This document shows positions 20,490 to 29,813 of a stretch of 64,000 bases of DNA, in pieces (position 1 is the stretch's first letter; each line of letters begins with the position of its first letter). Origin of the DNA: Taudactylus pleione. Lineage: Eukaryota > Chordata > Amphibia > Anura > Myobatrachidae. The DNA lies in contig JAUIMM010000016.1 in NCBI GenBank assembly GCA_031769625.1, positions 15,546,001 through 15,610,000 of the forward strand, read 5' to 3'. Both the position numbers and the translations under genes were made by a program. The notes below the pieces were generated by a model. It ran no database searches. It had not been told where the DNA came from and saw nothing but the letters and a program-made list of their open reading frames with translations.

Positions 20490-20760
20490 TTAGCACTTGG
20501 GGGGAGCACCCCTGATGGACAGAGCACCCCCTGGACAACACTACAGCACTCCTTTAGGACTGGGACACTGCACAGGACTTTGGAGTGGACACAGCCCCTA
20601 TGGAGAACTGACTGCACAACACAGTCCAGCCAGCCCCTATGGACTTTGAAGTAGTGGACACAGCCCCTATTAACAACAGCAGCACAGCACAACACAGCCA
20701 GCCCCTATGGACTTTGAAGTAGTGGACAACAGCAGCACTACACTACACTACACTACACAG
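20490..20760 (-). repeat. Short tandem repeats in right hAT copy
   Basis: The phrase 'cagcccctatggactttg' recurs with 'agtggacacagcccctat' and a 'cactacacta' run, matching the inverse of 12600-12860 in the left copy. Confidence 0.8.
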
Positions 20761-20827
20761 CCCTAACTCCCACCCTCCCTCTTCACTGTCCACAGCCGAG
20801 TGAGAAAATGGCGCCGACGTGTGTACC

Positions 20828-20836
20828 TTATATAGG
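20828..20836 (-). promoter_or_regulatory. TATA box of right hAT copy, likely transposase promoter
   Basis: On the minus strand this reads CCTATATAAGG, followed after about 20 bases by a GCGCCATTTTCTCACTC start-site-like region. A TGACGT word at 20871-20876 lies about 40 bp upstream. It is the mirror of 12503-12510. The first ATG of the gene is 2.15 kb downstream, past the 160-bp array. Confidence 0.55.
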
Positions 20837-21002
20837 ATCCAAAACCCGCGAGACTCGGAAGGCGGGAAGATGACGTTTTGCCTCGATTTCAGATCCGAGT
20901 CAGGCGGGAAAAGTCGAGCCTGACTCGGATCGGACTCGGATCGGGGGGGCTCGGGGGGGTTCGGATTTCAGAAATCCGAACCCGCTCACCCCTAATATAT
21001 AT

Positions 21003-21424
21003 ATATTCCGGAACTCTCCAGGAAGAGTTCCGGATTGGCTGTCAGCTGCACTGGTGACGTCAGTGGGACAGGCAGCTGGTATGCAGATGGCCACTCCCCC
21101 TGAAGAGTCTCAGATTGTACAGCAGTCGTGCGGGTGATGTCATGATGTCATGGGGACATGCTGGGCGGGAGAACGTGTCTGTCACAGTCACGCTGGTGGT
21201 AAGTTATTTATATGTGTGTTTTGTATGTATTTTGTCATTCAGTCTTGATAAAGGAGGTCACTCCGAAACGTTGACCATTGAGCTGCTGTAGCGTGTTTTC
21301 ATTATTCCAGTTTCTCTGAGTGCCTGCCAGTTTTTCATTATTCATTATACAGTACCTTTGGATTTGGTACCGGAGCAAGTTGATCTATAACAGTACCTGA
21401 GTGCCGGACTATTTTCTACATATG
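21003..21424 (+). repeat. Retroelement-like fragment with hammerhead-like core
   Basis: A segment with TGACGTCA-type words (21055-21062) leads to CTTGATAAAGGAGGTCACTCC followed by GAAACG at 21244-21270. GGAG/CTCC form a short stem with a GTCA loop between a degenerate CUGAUGA-like box and a GAAAC box. Vertebrate Penelope-like elements are known to carry hammerhead motifs with this order. Here the first box differs at two core positions, so self-cleavage is doubtful. Boundaries are approximate. Confidence 0.35.
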
Positions 21425-21479
<55 letters not shown>

Positions 21480-21499
21480 TATTTACTTATATACATACA

Positions 21500-21530
<31 letters not shown>

Positions 21531-21535
21531 GGGCA
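21425..21535. repeat. Compound (TA)n-(CA)n and (GT)n microsatellites
   Basis: An alternating TA tract at about 21427-21454 runs into (CA)n to about 21478; after a 'ttatatacatacagta' spacer a (GT)n tract follows to 21530. Confidence 0.95.
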
Positions 21536-21796
21536 ACCCCCCTGTAAAAATCCTGCGTTTGCCCCTGCACTGCATGAAGGAGGAGGTACATTGTGCGTTC
21601 TGTAAGTTAAAAGACCGCACATTACACCTCTTCCTCCTATGTGCGGTGCAGGGGCCGTGCAGCTATTGCTACTCTATAAAGCACAGTCCCTGACCGCTCG
21701 CGGCTGCCGCTCAGGTAAGAAACAGAGAGAGGGGGACGGGCACCGGAGCGATTTTATGTTGCCCCTCCCAATATAAAATAATTCCGGCGTCCATAG

Positions 21797-21798
21797 AT

Positions 21799-21870
<72 letters not shown>

Positions 21871-21955
21871 AGATAGATAGATAGTGTAGGGTAGATAGTG
21901 TAGATAGATAGTGTAGGGTAGATAGTGTAGATAGATAGTGTAGATAGACAGCACT
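21797..21955 (+). repeat. (GATA)n microsatellite with longer variant units
   Basis: About eighteen TAGA units run to 21870, followed by a higher-order pattern of 'tagtgtagggtagatag' units to about 21955. Confidence 0.95.
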
Positions 21956-21959
21956 CTTG

Positions 21960-22785
21960 ACCTGGGATCGTTATAAACGGACAATACAAATACAAAAAAA
22001 TAAATACATTTTCAGTGTGAGTAGTGTTATTTTCACCAATTTAAGCCAGGGGTGGAACCTAACTAAAACATTTAGGAAATAACTAGGCATCCTGCCTTAA
22101 TGAGTTACCATTTTCATTTCAAAAGAGGGTCTGTGCTAGGTTCCCAAAACACACCTGGTAATAGAAACACGTGTCTGACTCAGGCTTTATAAACTGTCCA
22201 ATGCCCCAGGCCGAGTACAAACTCTTCTTTTCAAGTATAGATTCACAAAGTAATAGCCGTGTTTTCAAGCAAACAATCTCCACAAATATATTCAGGTCTG
22301 TTGCAGTGTACACACATTGCATGAGCTAGATTTTAGCGACATTTAGGGTTTAGTCTTTAATTTATATGATTCTAATAGTTTACGGCTTTCTAAAGTCTTC
22401 TTGATTCATGCTCTATTTGCTTTCCCTCTATGAGGTTTATGGCCATGGGACCTAATTTGCTGGTTTCATTATGTATGTTAGACAAAATCTGTATTACTAA
22501 CAGGGCTCATTTTGAGTCTGAAAACTTTATGCATCAAATTAGGTCATTGCTGTAAAACAAATAGTCACTCAAGAGACTGAAGTAGTCAAATTAAAAACAA
22601 AAATAAAAAATTACACATATATATGCTTGTAGATGTTAACCATTTTAAATTATACAAAATAAAATCATAAATAATCTGGAGATTGTGTATTCCAAAATAC
22701 ATGTGTAAATGTATACAGATTTGTATGTACAGAAGAACACAGCCAGCACTAATATATATTTCATATACATACATACATACATCAT
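21960..22785. other. Non-coding DNA, no gene seen
   Basis: AT-rich unique sequence without coding, RNA or element signals that I can support. Confidence 0.4.
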
Positions 22786-22789
22786 ACTT

Positions 22790-23000
22790 ACCTACACTCC
22801 CAAAATGGCCAGGAGGCTCCCGATTCACGTAATAGCCCTGCCCTCCCGCTGTACAATGCCTGTAATATCTGCTCTGTACATCGGGGGGCGGGGCCACAAT
22901 GACAATTGAGCCACCACGCCCCCCGCACTGCCCATCCATTGCTATGCCACGCCCCCCTTCTGTGAGGTGGGGGCAGCCAGAAAGTAGGTAAGTCTGACAT
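22790..23000. repeat. Dispersed CTCCC-rich repeat, copy 3
   Basis: 'tacactcccaaaatggcc', 'aggaggctcccgattcac', 'cggggccacaatgac' and 'gggggcagccagaaagtagg' match the family at 25600-25880 and 27200-27440 in order and spacing. Confidence 0.55.
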
Positions 23001-23009
23001 AAATACACC

Positions 23010-23285
23010 TAATGGAGGTACACACGGTCAGATTTTCTGGAAGATATGAACGATAACGATTGTAAAAATCGTTACATCATTCATATCGTTGACATGTTTG
23101 ACAACATGCATCGACGAACGATGCGCGTGCCCGCATGTCAGATAACGATATCTGAAATCGACTGTGTTTGCAGACAGAGTTGGATGATTTCATTAATTTA
23201 AATACTGTCAGAAATCGTTCATCGTTGGTAAAATCGTTCTTTGTTGATTTAGCAAGTCTGACCATGTGTATGCACCATAAGTGTC
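23010..23285. mobile_element. Small MITE-like repeat (GTACACACGGTC ... CATGTGTATGCAC)
   Basis: The ends 'ggaggtacacacggtcagatt' and 'gtctgaccatgtgtatgcacc' are approximate inverse copies around an interior rich in 'cgatt/aatcg' words. No target duplication is clear. Confidence 0.4.
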
Positions 23286-23587
23286 TATAAAGTATGTTCA
23301 CCCAATATTCAAAGGTAATCATACCACTGATCAACACAATATCAAGTAGAATGAGGTAAACATTTTTAATTAGGTAATGAATAAAAATAAGACAATTACA
23401 TAAAGGGGCTAATTCAAAGATATACGCTAACCTGTTGGTTAACCCACTTTCCCGATTGTAGTCGTTCTGGACAGTGACAGTCAGGGGCAGCAGAGACACA
23501 CACAAAGGATAGGAGAAACATGGGGGGCAGGGAAAGAGTGGACCATATTTATATTGAGATCTGCCTTCTGCCAGGAGCCAGGACTCT

Positions 23588-24405
23588 GGACCTCATTCAG
23601 AGTCGGTTGTAAGTGACCGCTCCGTCGTACGCATCCGATGTTTCCAAACCACGCATGCGTACGGTTAGTTGTGCGCATGTGCGTACCAGACCTTGTGATC
23701 CAAAATGCTATCGAGCAGGAAGTGGCTTCCGAGAGTTGATTGACACGAAAGGCCGTTTGTGGGTGTTGACGGGGGTGGTGGTTTAAAAACGCAGGCGTTC
23801 CTCACCGTTTTCAGGGCGTTTCAGGGGTGTACATAAATATCCTGCTACGACCGACATAGAAGGCCGAAAGTAGTAAAACGTCACTCTGCGAGCAGGTTAG
23901 AGGCCTGGCTGATCTTACAGCTTAATGTTGGGTATGTGCTCTCTCAAGCTCCAGAGTACAATCGATACTATCGAATGTGACTTATGTTATGTTTGATGTT
24001 TCTATTTTGTGCCACACAATGCGAGCAGCTAATAATCGATTGTTGAAGCTAATAACACTGCTAATTGGATTGTAATTGATTCAGTTGCGTTAGCATTAGC
24101 AAATAATAAGAATAAATAAATTTCATGGGGATGGCTTATTCTATGTGGTTTTTTGTTAATTTTTGGTGTAATTTGCACACAACACAGGCGGCCGCAACCA
24201 TAAGAAGAAAATTAACATACAGCGACTGACAACGATTGACTCGATCGCTAACTGCTATCACTCGCTAGCTAGAGGAGGTGCTTTGTTCATGTATGGGTGT
24301 CACTTTGGTTGCGATCGCCCGGCCATGCGATTGTTTTTTTTTCAGATTCACGATCGTTAGGCGTACGACCGAGCGGCCGCTTACGACCGCCTCTGAATGA
24401 GGTCC
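23588..24405. mobile_element. Harbinger-like MITE, TSD TCT
   Basis: An 818-bp non-coding element with ends GGACCTCATTCAGAG and CTCTGAATGAGGTCC is flanked by TCT on both sides. The inverted ends and 3-bp duplication point to the PIF/Harbinger superfamily. It is the longest copy of this family in the window and carries 'acgcatgcgtac' palindromes. Confidence 0.75.
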
Positions 24406-24760
24406 TCTGTGTGCAGGAAGGAACTACACTGTAGGAAGCTGCATGGAGGAGTATACAAACAGTGGTGATACCAATACCATGCGCCTATTGTTGGTATACC
24501 AGTGGTGGAGGAGAGTGGTGGGGACCTTTTGGACATCTTCCAGGAGTTCATCTTACATCTTCCGAGGACGCTTTGTAGACAAAACGATCTGCTAGTGGAG
24601 GAGATATATCCATTCTGGGAAGAGGTCCACGAATTTCCTATGTTACAATTGCTGTTTTGTGTACTTTATCTACAGTAGACCATCAGATTTTGGTACGAGT
24701 CCTGACAAACTTAAAATTTTGGAAATTTTAGTAGAACCCTAAATACTACTATGGGATTCT

Positions 24761-25358
24761 GGGCCTGATTCAGAGCCACTCGTAAGCGGCAGCTCGTTCG
24801 CTCCGAGCGATGTTTGCCCAACTGCGCATGCGTACGGATCGTTATACGCATGCGCGAACCAGTCAGTGCGGCCGAAATTCATGTGCTCGCAAAATAGCGA
24901 ATGCCTGCTAATTTGAGTGACAGAATGAGGCGTATGTGGGTGGTAACAGGGGAAGGTGCTTGAAAACGGGGAGTGGAAATCCGATCGCAGGCGTGCTTAA
25001 AGGTCAAAACGGGCGTTTTAAGGGAGTGCATAATTAATCCAGCAGCGTCATTGACCACGTCACTTGGTTTTTTTAACTTAGAACTGCTCGCAAAATAGTG
25101 GTTGAAAAAACCAACCACAAGAATAGCGAGCAGTTCAGACGCTGTTCGATGTACTCGATTAATCTAATAAATAGCGGACATGACGTATGGTGCGAGCGGC
25201 CAGGGGGCGTATTTTTCAAATTTACGTTCGCATGTTTTGCTCGCTCGTTCAGACTTAGAGGCGTGAACAGACCGCAAAGTGCGAATGGTTCATTTGAATA
25301 GCCACCCCTTTTTAGAAAACGAACGACCGCAAATAGCGAGTGGCTCTGAATCAGGCCC
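24761..25358 (-). mobile_element. Harbinger-like MITE, 598 bp, TSD TCT
   Basis: Ends GGGCCTGATTCAGAG and CTCTGAATCAGGCCC are perfect inverted repeats, flanked by TCT at 24758-24760 and 25359-25361. The interior (for example 'aaccaaccacaagaatagcgagcag') is the inverse of the copies at 32813-33411 and 51747-52344, so these three form one subfamily of equal length. Confidence 0.88.
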
Positions 25359-25599
25359 TCTCTCTTTTTCTATTTGTTTGAATTTTAGGGCATCGACCTT
25401 TGGATTCTTCTCTTTAGGGGAGGATTTAGGTTATTTAGCGCCTGAAGAACTTTTTGGTAAAAATTTTATTCTATGTGCATGGAGGAGTAGAATGGAGGAG
25501 GGACAGGAATGCAGTCACACACTAAGCAGTGCAGTCTGTGTAAATGAGTGCACTCTGCATCTCTAATGTTATAGACAGTGCATAACCCAGCCTCATACT

Positions 25600-25880
25600 T
25601 GCATACCCTCCCGATTCGACCGGGAGCCTCCCGTAAATTGGGTGCCACCCCCGGCCCCCAATAAAGGCAGACAAGCCTCCCAGCAGCCGCTGACCCCTTG
25701 TCAAATTGCATAATTTTGGACCAGACCCCTGCTTCACAATGCTGGTAATCTCGGCATTGTGTAGCTGGGGCGGGGCAGAAATGCCACGCCCCCTAATGCC
25801 GATCATGCCCCCTTGATTTGCCGATCTGGCTACCCCCTCCCAGAAAGGGCAGCCAAAAAGTCAGCAACCCTGCCCAGCCT
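25600..25880. repeat. Dispersed CTCCC-rich repeat, copy 4
   Basis: 'cataccctcccgattcgac', 'cgggagcctcccgtaaatt', 'ggcattgtgtagctgggg', and 'cccagaaagggcagcc' follow the same order as in 22790-23000. Confidence 0.55.
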
Positions 25881-26091
25881 ACGAACATACCAGTCCAAGT
25901 CATATCACTTGGGTCTGTAATACCCATTCATGGCATCCCCCAGGGGCTACAGCACACAGTTTGGGTTCCTCTGACTTACTGTATTCAGCCCTGACCTCTT
26001 ACAGATTCAGGATGTCACAATTGGTGATCCCTGGGCCCTCCCTCAAATTTCACTACAAGGCCCAAATATGCTCTGTTGTGACCCTGTAAAT

Positions 26092-26453
26092 CAGGGTTGT
26101 GGAACCTTTTTTCTGCCGAGGGCCATTTTGATATATATAACATTAATCGCGGGCCTGGTGCAGGACACTCCCCTCCGTGTGATGTCACACGAGGGTGGGG
26201 CCACAATCACCGGTGATTACAGCAATGCCCGGAGATCCTGAGGATGCTCCGGGGTACTGTAAGGGCAACGGTGTGACAATCTGAAGTGTCCTAAGAACGC
26301 TCCAGGCGGCACTGCTGCATAGATTCTGGCTGCAGTGTGCCATTCTAGGCACCCAGCTAGCCAGATGAGTCTAGCAGAATAAGGTTCATAGGGCCAGACC
26401 AAATGATTCCAAGGGCCTTATACGGCCCCCGGGCAGGAGGTTCCCCATCCCTG
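26092..26453. mobile_element. hAT-type MITE with 8-bp duplication
   Basis: The 362-bp element starts CAGGGTTGTGGAACC and ends GGTTCCCCATCCCTG. Flanks are ctgtaaat and ctgtaaaa (26084-26091, 26454-26461), seven of eight bases equal. Wording of the ends is typical of Charlie-like hAT MITEs. It has no coding content. Confidence 0.85.
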
Positions 26454-26833
26454 CTGTAAAACATTACTAATAATATAAAGAATAGATGTACAGTAAATAT
26501 AAACAAAAGCTCTTGTTTGTTTTGAACATTGTCACGAGAAGCCATCACCTCCTTCTCCCCAAATATTCACTAGAAATAATAACCAGATGCACTGGTGTAA
26601 TAAAGTTATATATACACCTTATAAGATTAGCTATATACAATATCCGTTACATTAATAATAATTTACTAAAAATAGGGGTAGTTAGTTTGGCATATTAATG
26701 TAGTATCATTTATTTTATTTTATAAGTAAATGTTTCATCTAAAGCAATAATTGGTTACATTATGCACACTAGTTAAAAAGTAATCTTCTCTGTATTATAA
26801 TTATAAAGTATCCTCTACTCCATGTGAAGTGCA

Positions 26834-27151
26834 ATGTATTGGAGAATACAAGTGCTTATACTCGTGCTTCTATACGAGATCCCGGCTGCGCCAATAACAC
26901 CAGGCAACAGCATCCAGGTTCATAATATTCTAGAGAACCAGAGAGTACACCCTCACCAACATCTGGACCGGTCCATTAAGGAGGGAATATCCTGGCTTGC
27001 TAAATGGTTGTTAATCATTGGTGCTCTCCTGCTGCTGATCTTCTTATGTATATGCTGCGTACGCAGGAAAATTCACATACATGGGAGTCCAGCTGCAGGC
27101 TATCTTAGAGCTCTAATACCATCAGAGAGCTCTTGCAAAGTCGCCACCTGA
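26834..27151 (+). CDS. Unidentified 105-residue single-pass membrane protein (candidate)
   Basis: I do not recognise this frame. A TGA lies in frame nine bases before the ATG, so this start is the only one. Residues 1-20 look like a signal peptide (hydrophobic core VLILVLLYEI, then AAP). Residues 21-54 are polar. Residues 56-74 form a strong membrane helix (LLIIGALLLLIFLCICC core) followed by the stop-transfer VRRK. A 30-residue tail with a Cys follows. A TATAAAG word lies about 30 bp upstream. The organisation is type I, and the membrane-plus-tail segment resembles retroviral envelope C-termini in texture only. It could be an envelope remnant, a host exon, or chance. No splice partners or poly(A) signal were found nearby. 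Confidence 0.3.
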   Translation: MYWRIQVLILVLLYEIPAAPITPGNSIQVHNILENQRVHPHQHLDRSIKEGISWLAKWLLIIGALLLLIFLCICCVRRKIHIHGSPAAGYLRALIPSESSCKVAT

Positions 27152-27199
27152 ACATCTACTAGTGCCTTAGAGTGGTACCTCAGGTTAGTTACTGATATA

Positions 27200-27440
27200 C
27201 CCATGGTTGCCGACATTCTGGCTGCCCCCCCACTACACAATGTCGATATTACAGGCATTTCGAAGCAGGAAGCAGGGCCAAAATGATGCGATTCAGAGTG
27301 AATCGTGTCATCACCCCGTATTCTCAGGTTGTCTCATTGGTGGGGGTGGGAGGCTTGCCTGCCTTTCTGGGGGCCAAGAGGGGCACCCAATTTTTGAGAG
27401 GCTCCCTGCCGAATCGGCAGGCTAGGCAAGTATGGACATA
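27200..27440 (-). repeat. Dispersed CTCCC-rich repeat, copy 5 (inverse)
   Basis: Reading the minus strand gives the same block order as at 25600-25880: 'gccgattcggcagggagcc', 'gggtgcccctcttggccccc', 'gaaaggcaggcaagcctccc', and ends in 'gggcagccagaatgtcgg'. Confidence 0.55.
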
Positions 27441-28724
27441 CCTAATCACCTTAGTGAAAATGCACTTCAAATAAGCTGAGGGTTGGATAGGCACAAAGCA
27501 ATAGTAGTGGCCTATTTTTTTGTAATTGGTTAGAGGTTAGGAACCTGTTGCTAGGTAGATTAGTTGGTTTGTTGGTATTGATTGGTCAAAAGAATTGGCC
27601 TATGAGTGGGGTTTGGGGCGTATACCTTTGAAGGGGCTATTTAAGGTGAGATTTGAATATGGTGCAGTCTCTTTTCAGTTTGGAAGTCAGTAGAATCTGT
27701 GTCAGATTTTCTGTTACCTCAGAATTTGTCTTTCCATTATACTGATTTATTATCTCCTTTTATTTCAATTCCTTCTGTTTATTTCAGTGTATTGCTTGCA
27801 AATCTTTTTTCCTTTGTTTCCTTAGCAATAAACTGTTCCTCCCCTTTCCCTGTCCCATCCCTGCTGCCCAGCAGTCCCTCTCCTATACAACATCATATTG
27901 TTTTTCCCCTTTGGTTTTACCCCTTGTGCCAAACCAGATTAGTAATACAATGCCCCGGCCCAAAATGTCAGCACACCCCCCCCATCCCCAGGGTCTGGCT
28001 GAGGTGGCCCGCCCGCTGGCGTCCACCGGTTACCGCCGCCCCAGCGCGAGTGAGGTCTCACTTCCAGTTGGGGAGCGGGACGGAAGGTGCCACTTTCATC
28101 CCAGCCTTGCCGCCCCCCCTCGTATCCCTGGGCCCTCGTTCCCCTTTAGACAGGGAGCGGGACAGAGGCGCAGCTCCCCCCCCCTTTCAGTTACCCTCGT
28201 CCCCTGCCTCCCGGCGCAACCCTTACCCCCGGGGAGCGGGAAAGAGGCGCCGCCCACTACCTACACGGCCTCAGTCGGTTACAAGCAGCGGGACAGTTGC
28301 ATCTGCAGGGGATTCTATCCTCAGCGATTCGAGCGCCGGGGACTGGGCATCCCTGGCCGCATCATCAGTGGCCATCAGAGCGCCAGTTGGGATTACCCAG
28401 GTTCCAAGTGCGGGGCTCACGACCCCCCACACCAGGCAGTACCCAGCAGCCCCCCCCCCAAGTGGGGAAGCTGCTTTCATGTTACTGCCTGCAGCCGCCA
28501 TCTTAGATGTGGGAGGAGTGCATTAGTTCCCCCAACAAGCTTCAGAAGCCATTTTAGGTATGACAGCAGCTCCACCTGCTGTCCATAAAGGAGTGATGCA
28601 TATTGTAAGCTCACACAGCTCACTTTCAGCTTCCCTTAATATGCCAGTCCAGCCCCTTGCATTAGAACAGATGGCTTTAACCGGAGATTCATCTAGTTAG
28701 GTAGCAGCAACCAATGCTGATGCT

Positions 28725-29516
28725 TTGGAGATTCCGGGGCCATCTGGATCTGGTGAGCATGGTGTTTCTCATATGTCATCCGAATCTTCAACTAGCAGCG
28801 AATCTTCGGGTTCCCCAAAGCACCCGCAAAAATTGGTTAAATTAATTGCGCACAGGTTGGCTAAAAAAGCTGCAAAGCGGAAAGGCACATTTTCAGCAGG
28901 AGCTCCCTCTGAGCCGGCGCTTTTCTCAGAAATGGTGCATTGCGCAAACACAGCAGTGACCAGGGGGTTAAGGAAAAGAATGAAGGAACAGATAAAAAAA
29001 AAAGGGGGAAGTACATTGACTGAGGAAAATGAGGCAGGATGTTGAAAAGGCTAAAAAGGCAAGAGGCATGGGAGAAAACGCTTTCCGTAGTTTCCACCAC
29101 TGGCTGAGGGGTTTTTTCAACATCTTATTTAGATACATGGCCCAATTAACATCCCAACATTTGAAAATACATATTTTTAGATCACGAGATGTTCATGAAA
29201 TCAAGGGGTTAGGTATGGAGGGAATACGACAAAAAAATGTTGTCGAAAGCAAGACGAAAACCCAACCATGCCTTTAGGTTTTAAAGATGTGGAAGTTTGG
29301 TTGGAGGTCACACAACAGAGCAAGAATGCGCTTGAGGGCCAGGATAAAAAACACACCCCTGTCTCCAAAGCAGTCGCTGGGTATGGGCAGAAGGGTAAAT
29401 GCTTCGCGTACAATGACTCCAAATGTCACAGGGGCACGAGTTGTCGTTTTCGACACTCCTGTAGAATTTGTGGAGCACTTCATCCAGCCAAAGAGTGTAA
29501 GTCGCCAGCAGGGTGA
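28725..29516 (+). pseudogene. DIRS-type gag-like protein, frameshifted
   Basis: The protein would coat the element RNA. The first piece (28725-29045) is Ser-rich then Lys-rich and ends at a stop. A second frame carries WLRGFFNILFRYMAQ (about 29101-29145), and the third (about 29268-29516) has the conserved GFKDVEVWLEV followed by a Cys/His cluster with CFAYNDSKCHRGTSCRFRH and CRICGALHPAKEC. That two-part Cys/His pattern directly after a 'VxxWL' motif is characteristic of DIRS/Ngaro gag. At least two frame changes separate the pieces. Upstream Pro-rich frames (27911-28588) may be its leader or an additional N-terminal region. Confidence 0.75.
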
Positions 29517-29813
29517 AAGTCAGGTAGTGGAAGTAATAAATAAGGCTTCATCCCCAGTAGTTCTGTCTGAATTGAATAAATGGCTGGTAAGATGCCCCAG
29601 GAGAGAGGATGCTCAATTTTTCGGGGATGGGGTTAGTCCAGGTTTCTGTTTTCCCATTATCGACTCAGGTTGTTCAGGTTGTGGCGTGCAGGAATTTTAG
29701 GTCAGCAAGAGAATTACCTCATGTAGTTCATAGGAGCCCATGCCCGGCTTGTGCATTTCTCCGTTGGGGTGGTGCACAAGAAAGTTCAGGGGAAGTTCCG
29801 CTTAATCTAGCAT

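Larger units (their letters stand above)
14921..20994 (-). mobile_element. hAT element, right copy: apparently full length with intact transposase
   Basis: The 6074-bp element begins TAGGGGTGTGCACCGG and ends CCCGCTCACCCCTA, giving short terminal repeats of the form TAGGGGTGwGC. It is flanked by atatatat at 14913-14920 and 20995-21002. That duplication fits the Ac-type hAT preference (T at 2, A at 7). In the transposase direction (minus strand) it has a TATA box at 20828-20836, small tandem repeats, an 11-unit 160-bp array, the 1038-codon gene, and a 560-bp non-coding 3' end. Confidence 0.94.

Noticed and set aside
21055..21160. CRE-type (TGACGTCA) promoter of a host gene
   Set aside because: The words lie in a retroelement-like fragment, with no downstream open frame or splice donor that could be supported.
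27699..28588. 275- and 225-codon Pro/Ser-rich overlapping frames
   Set aside because: They overlap in different frames in GC-rich leader DNA of the DIRS-type element; at most one could be part of gag, and neither shows a domain.
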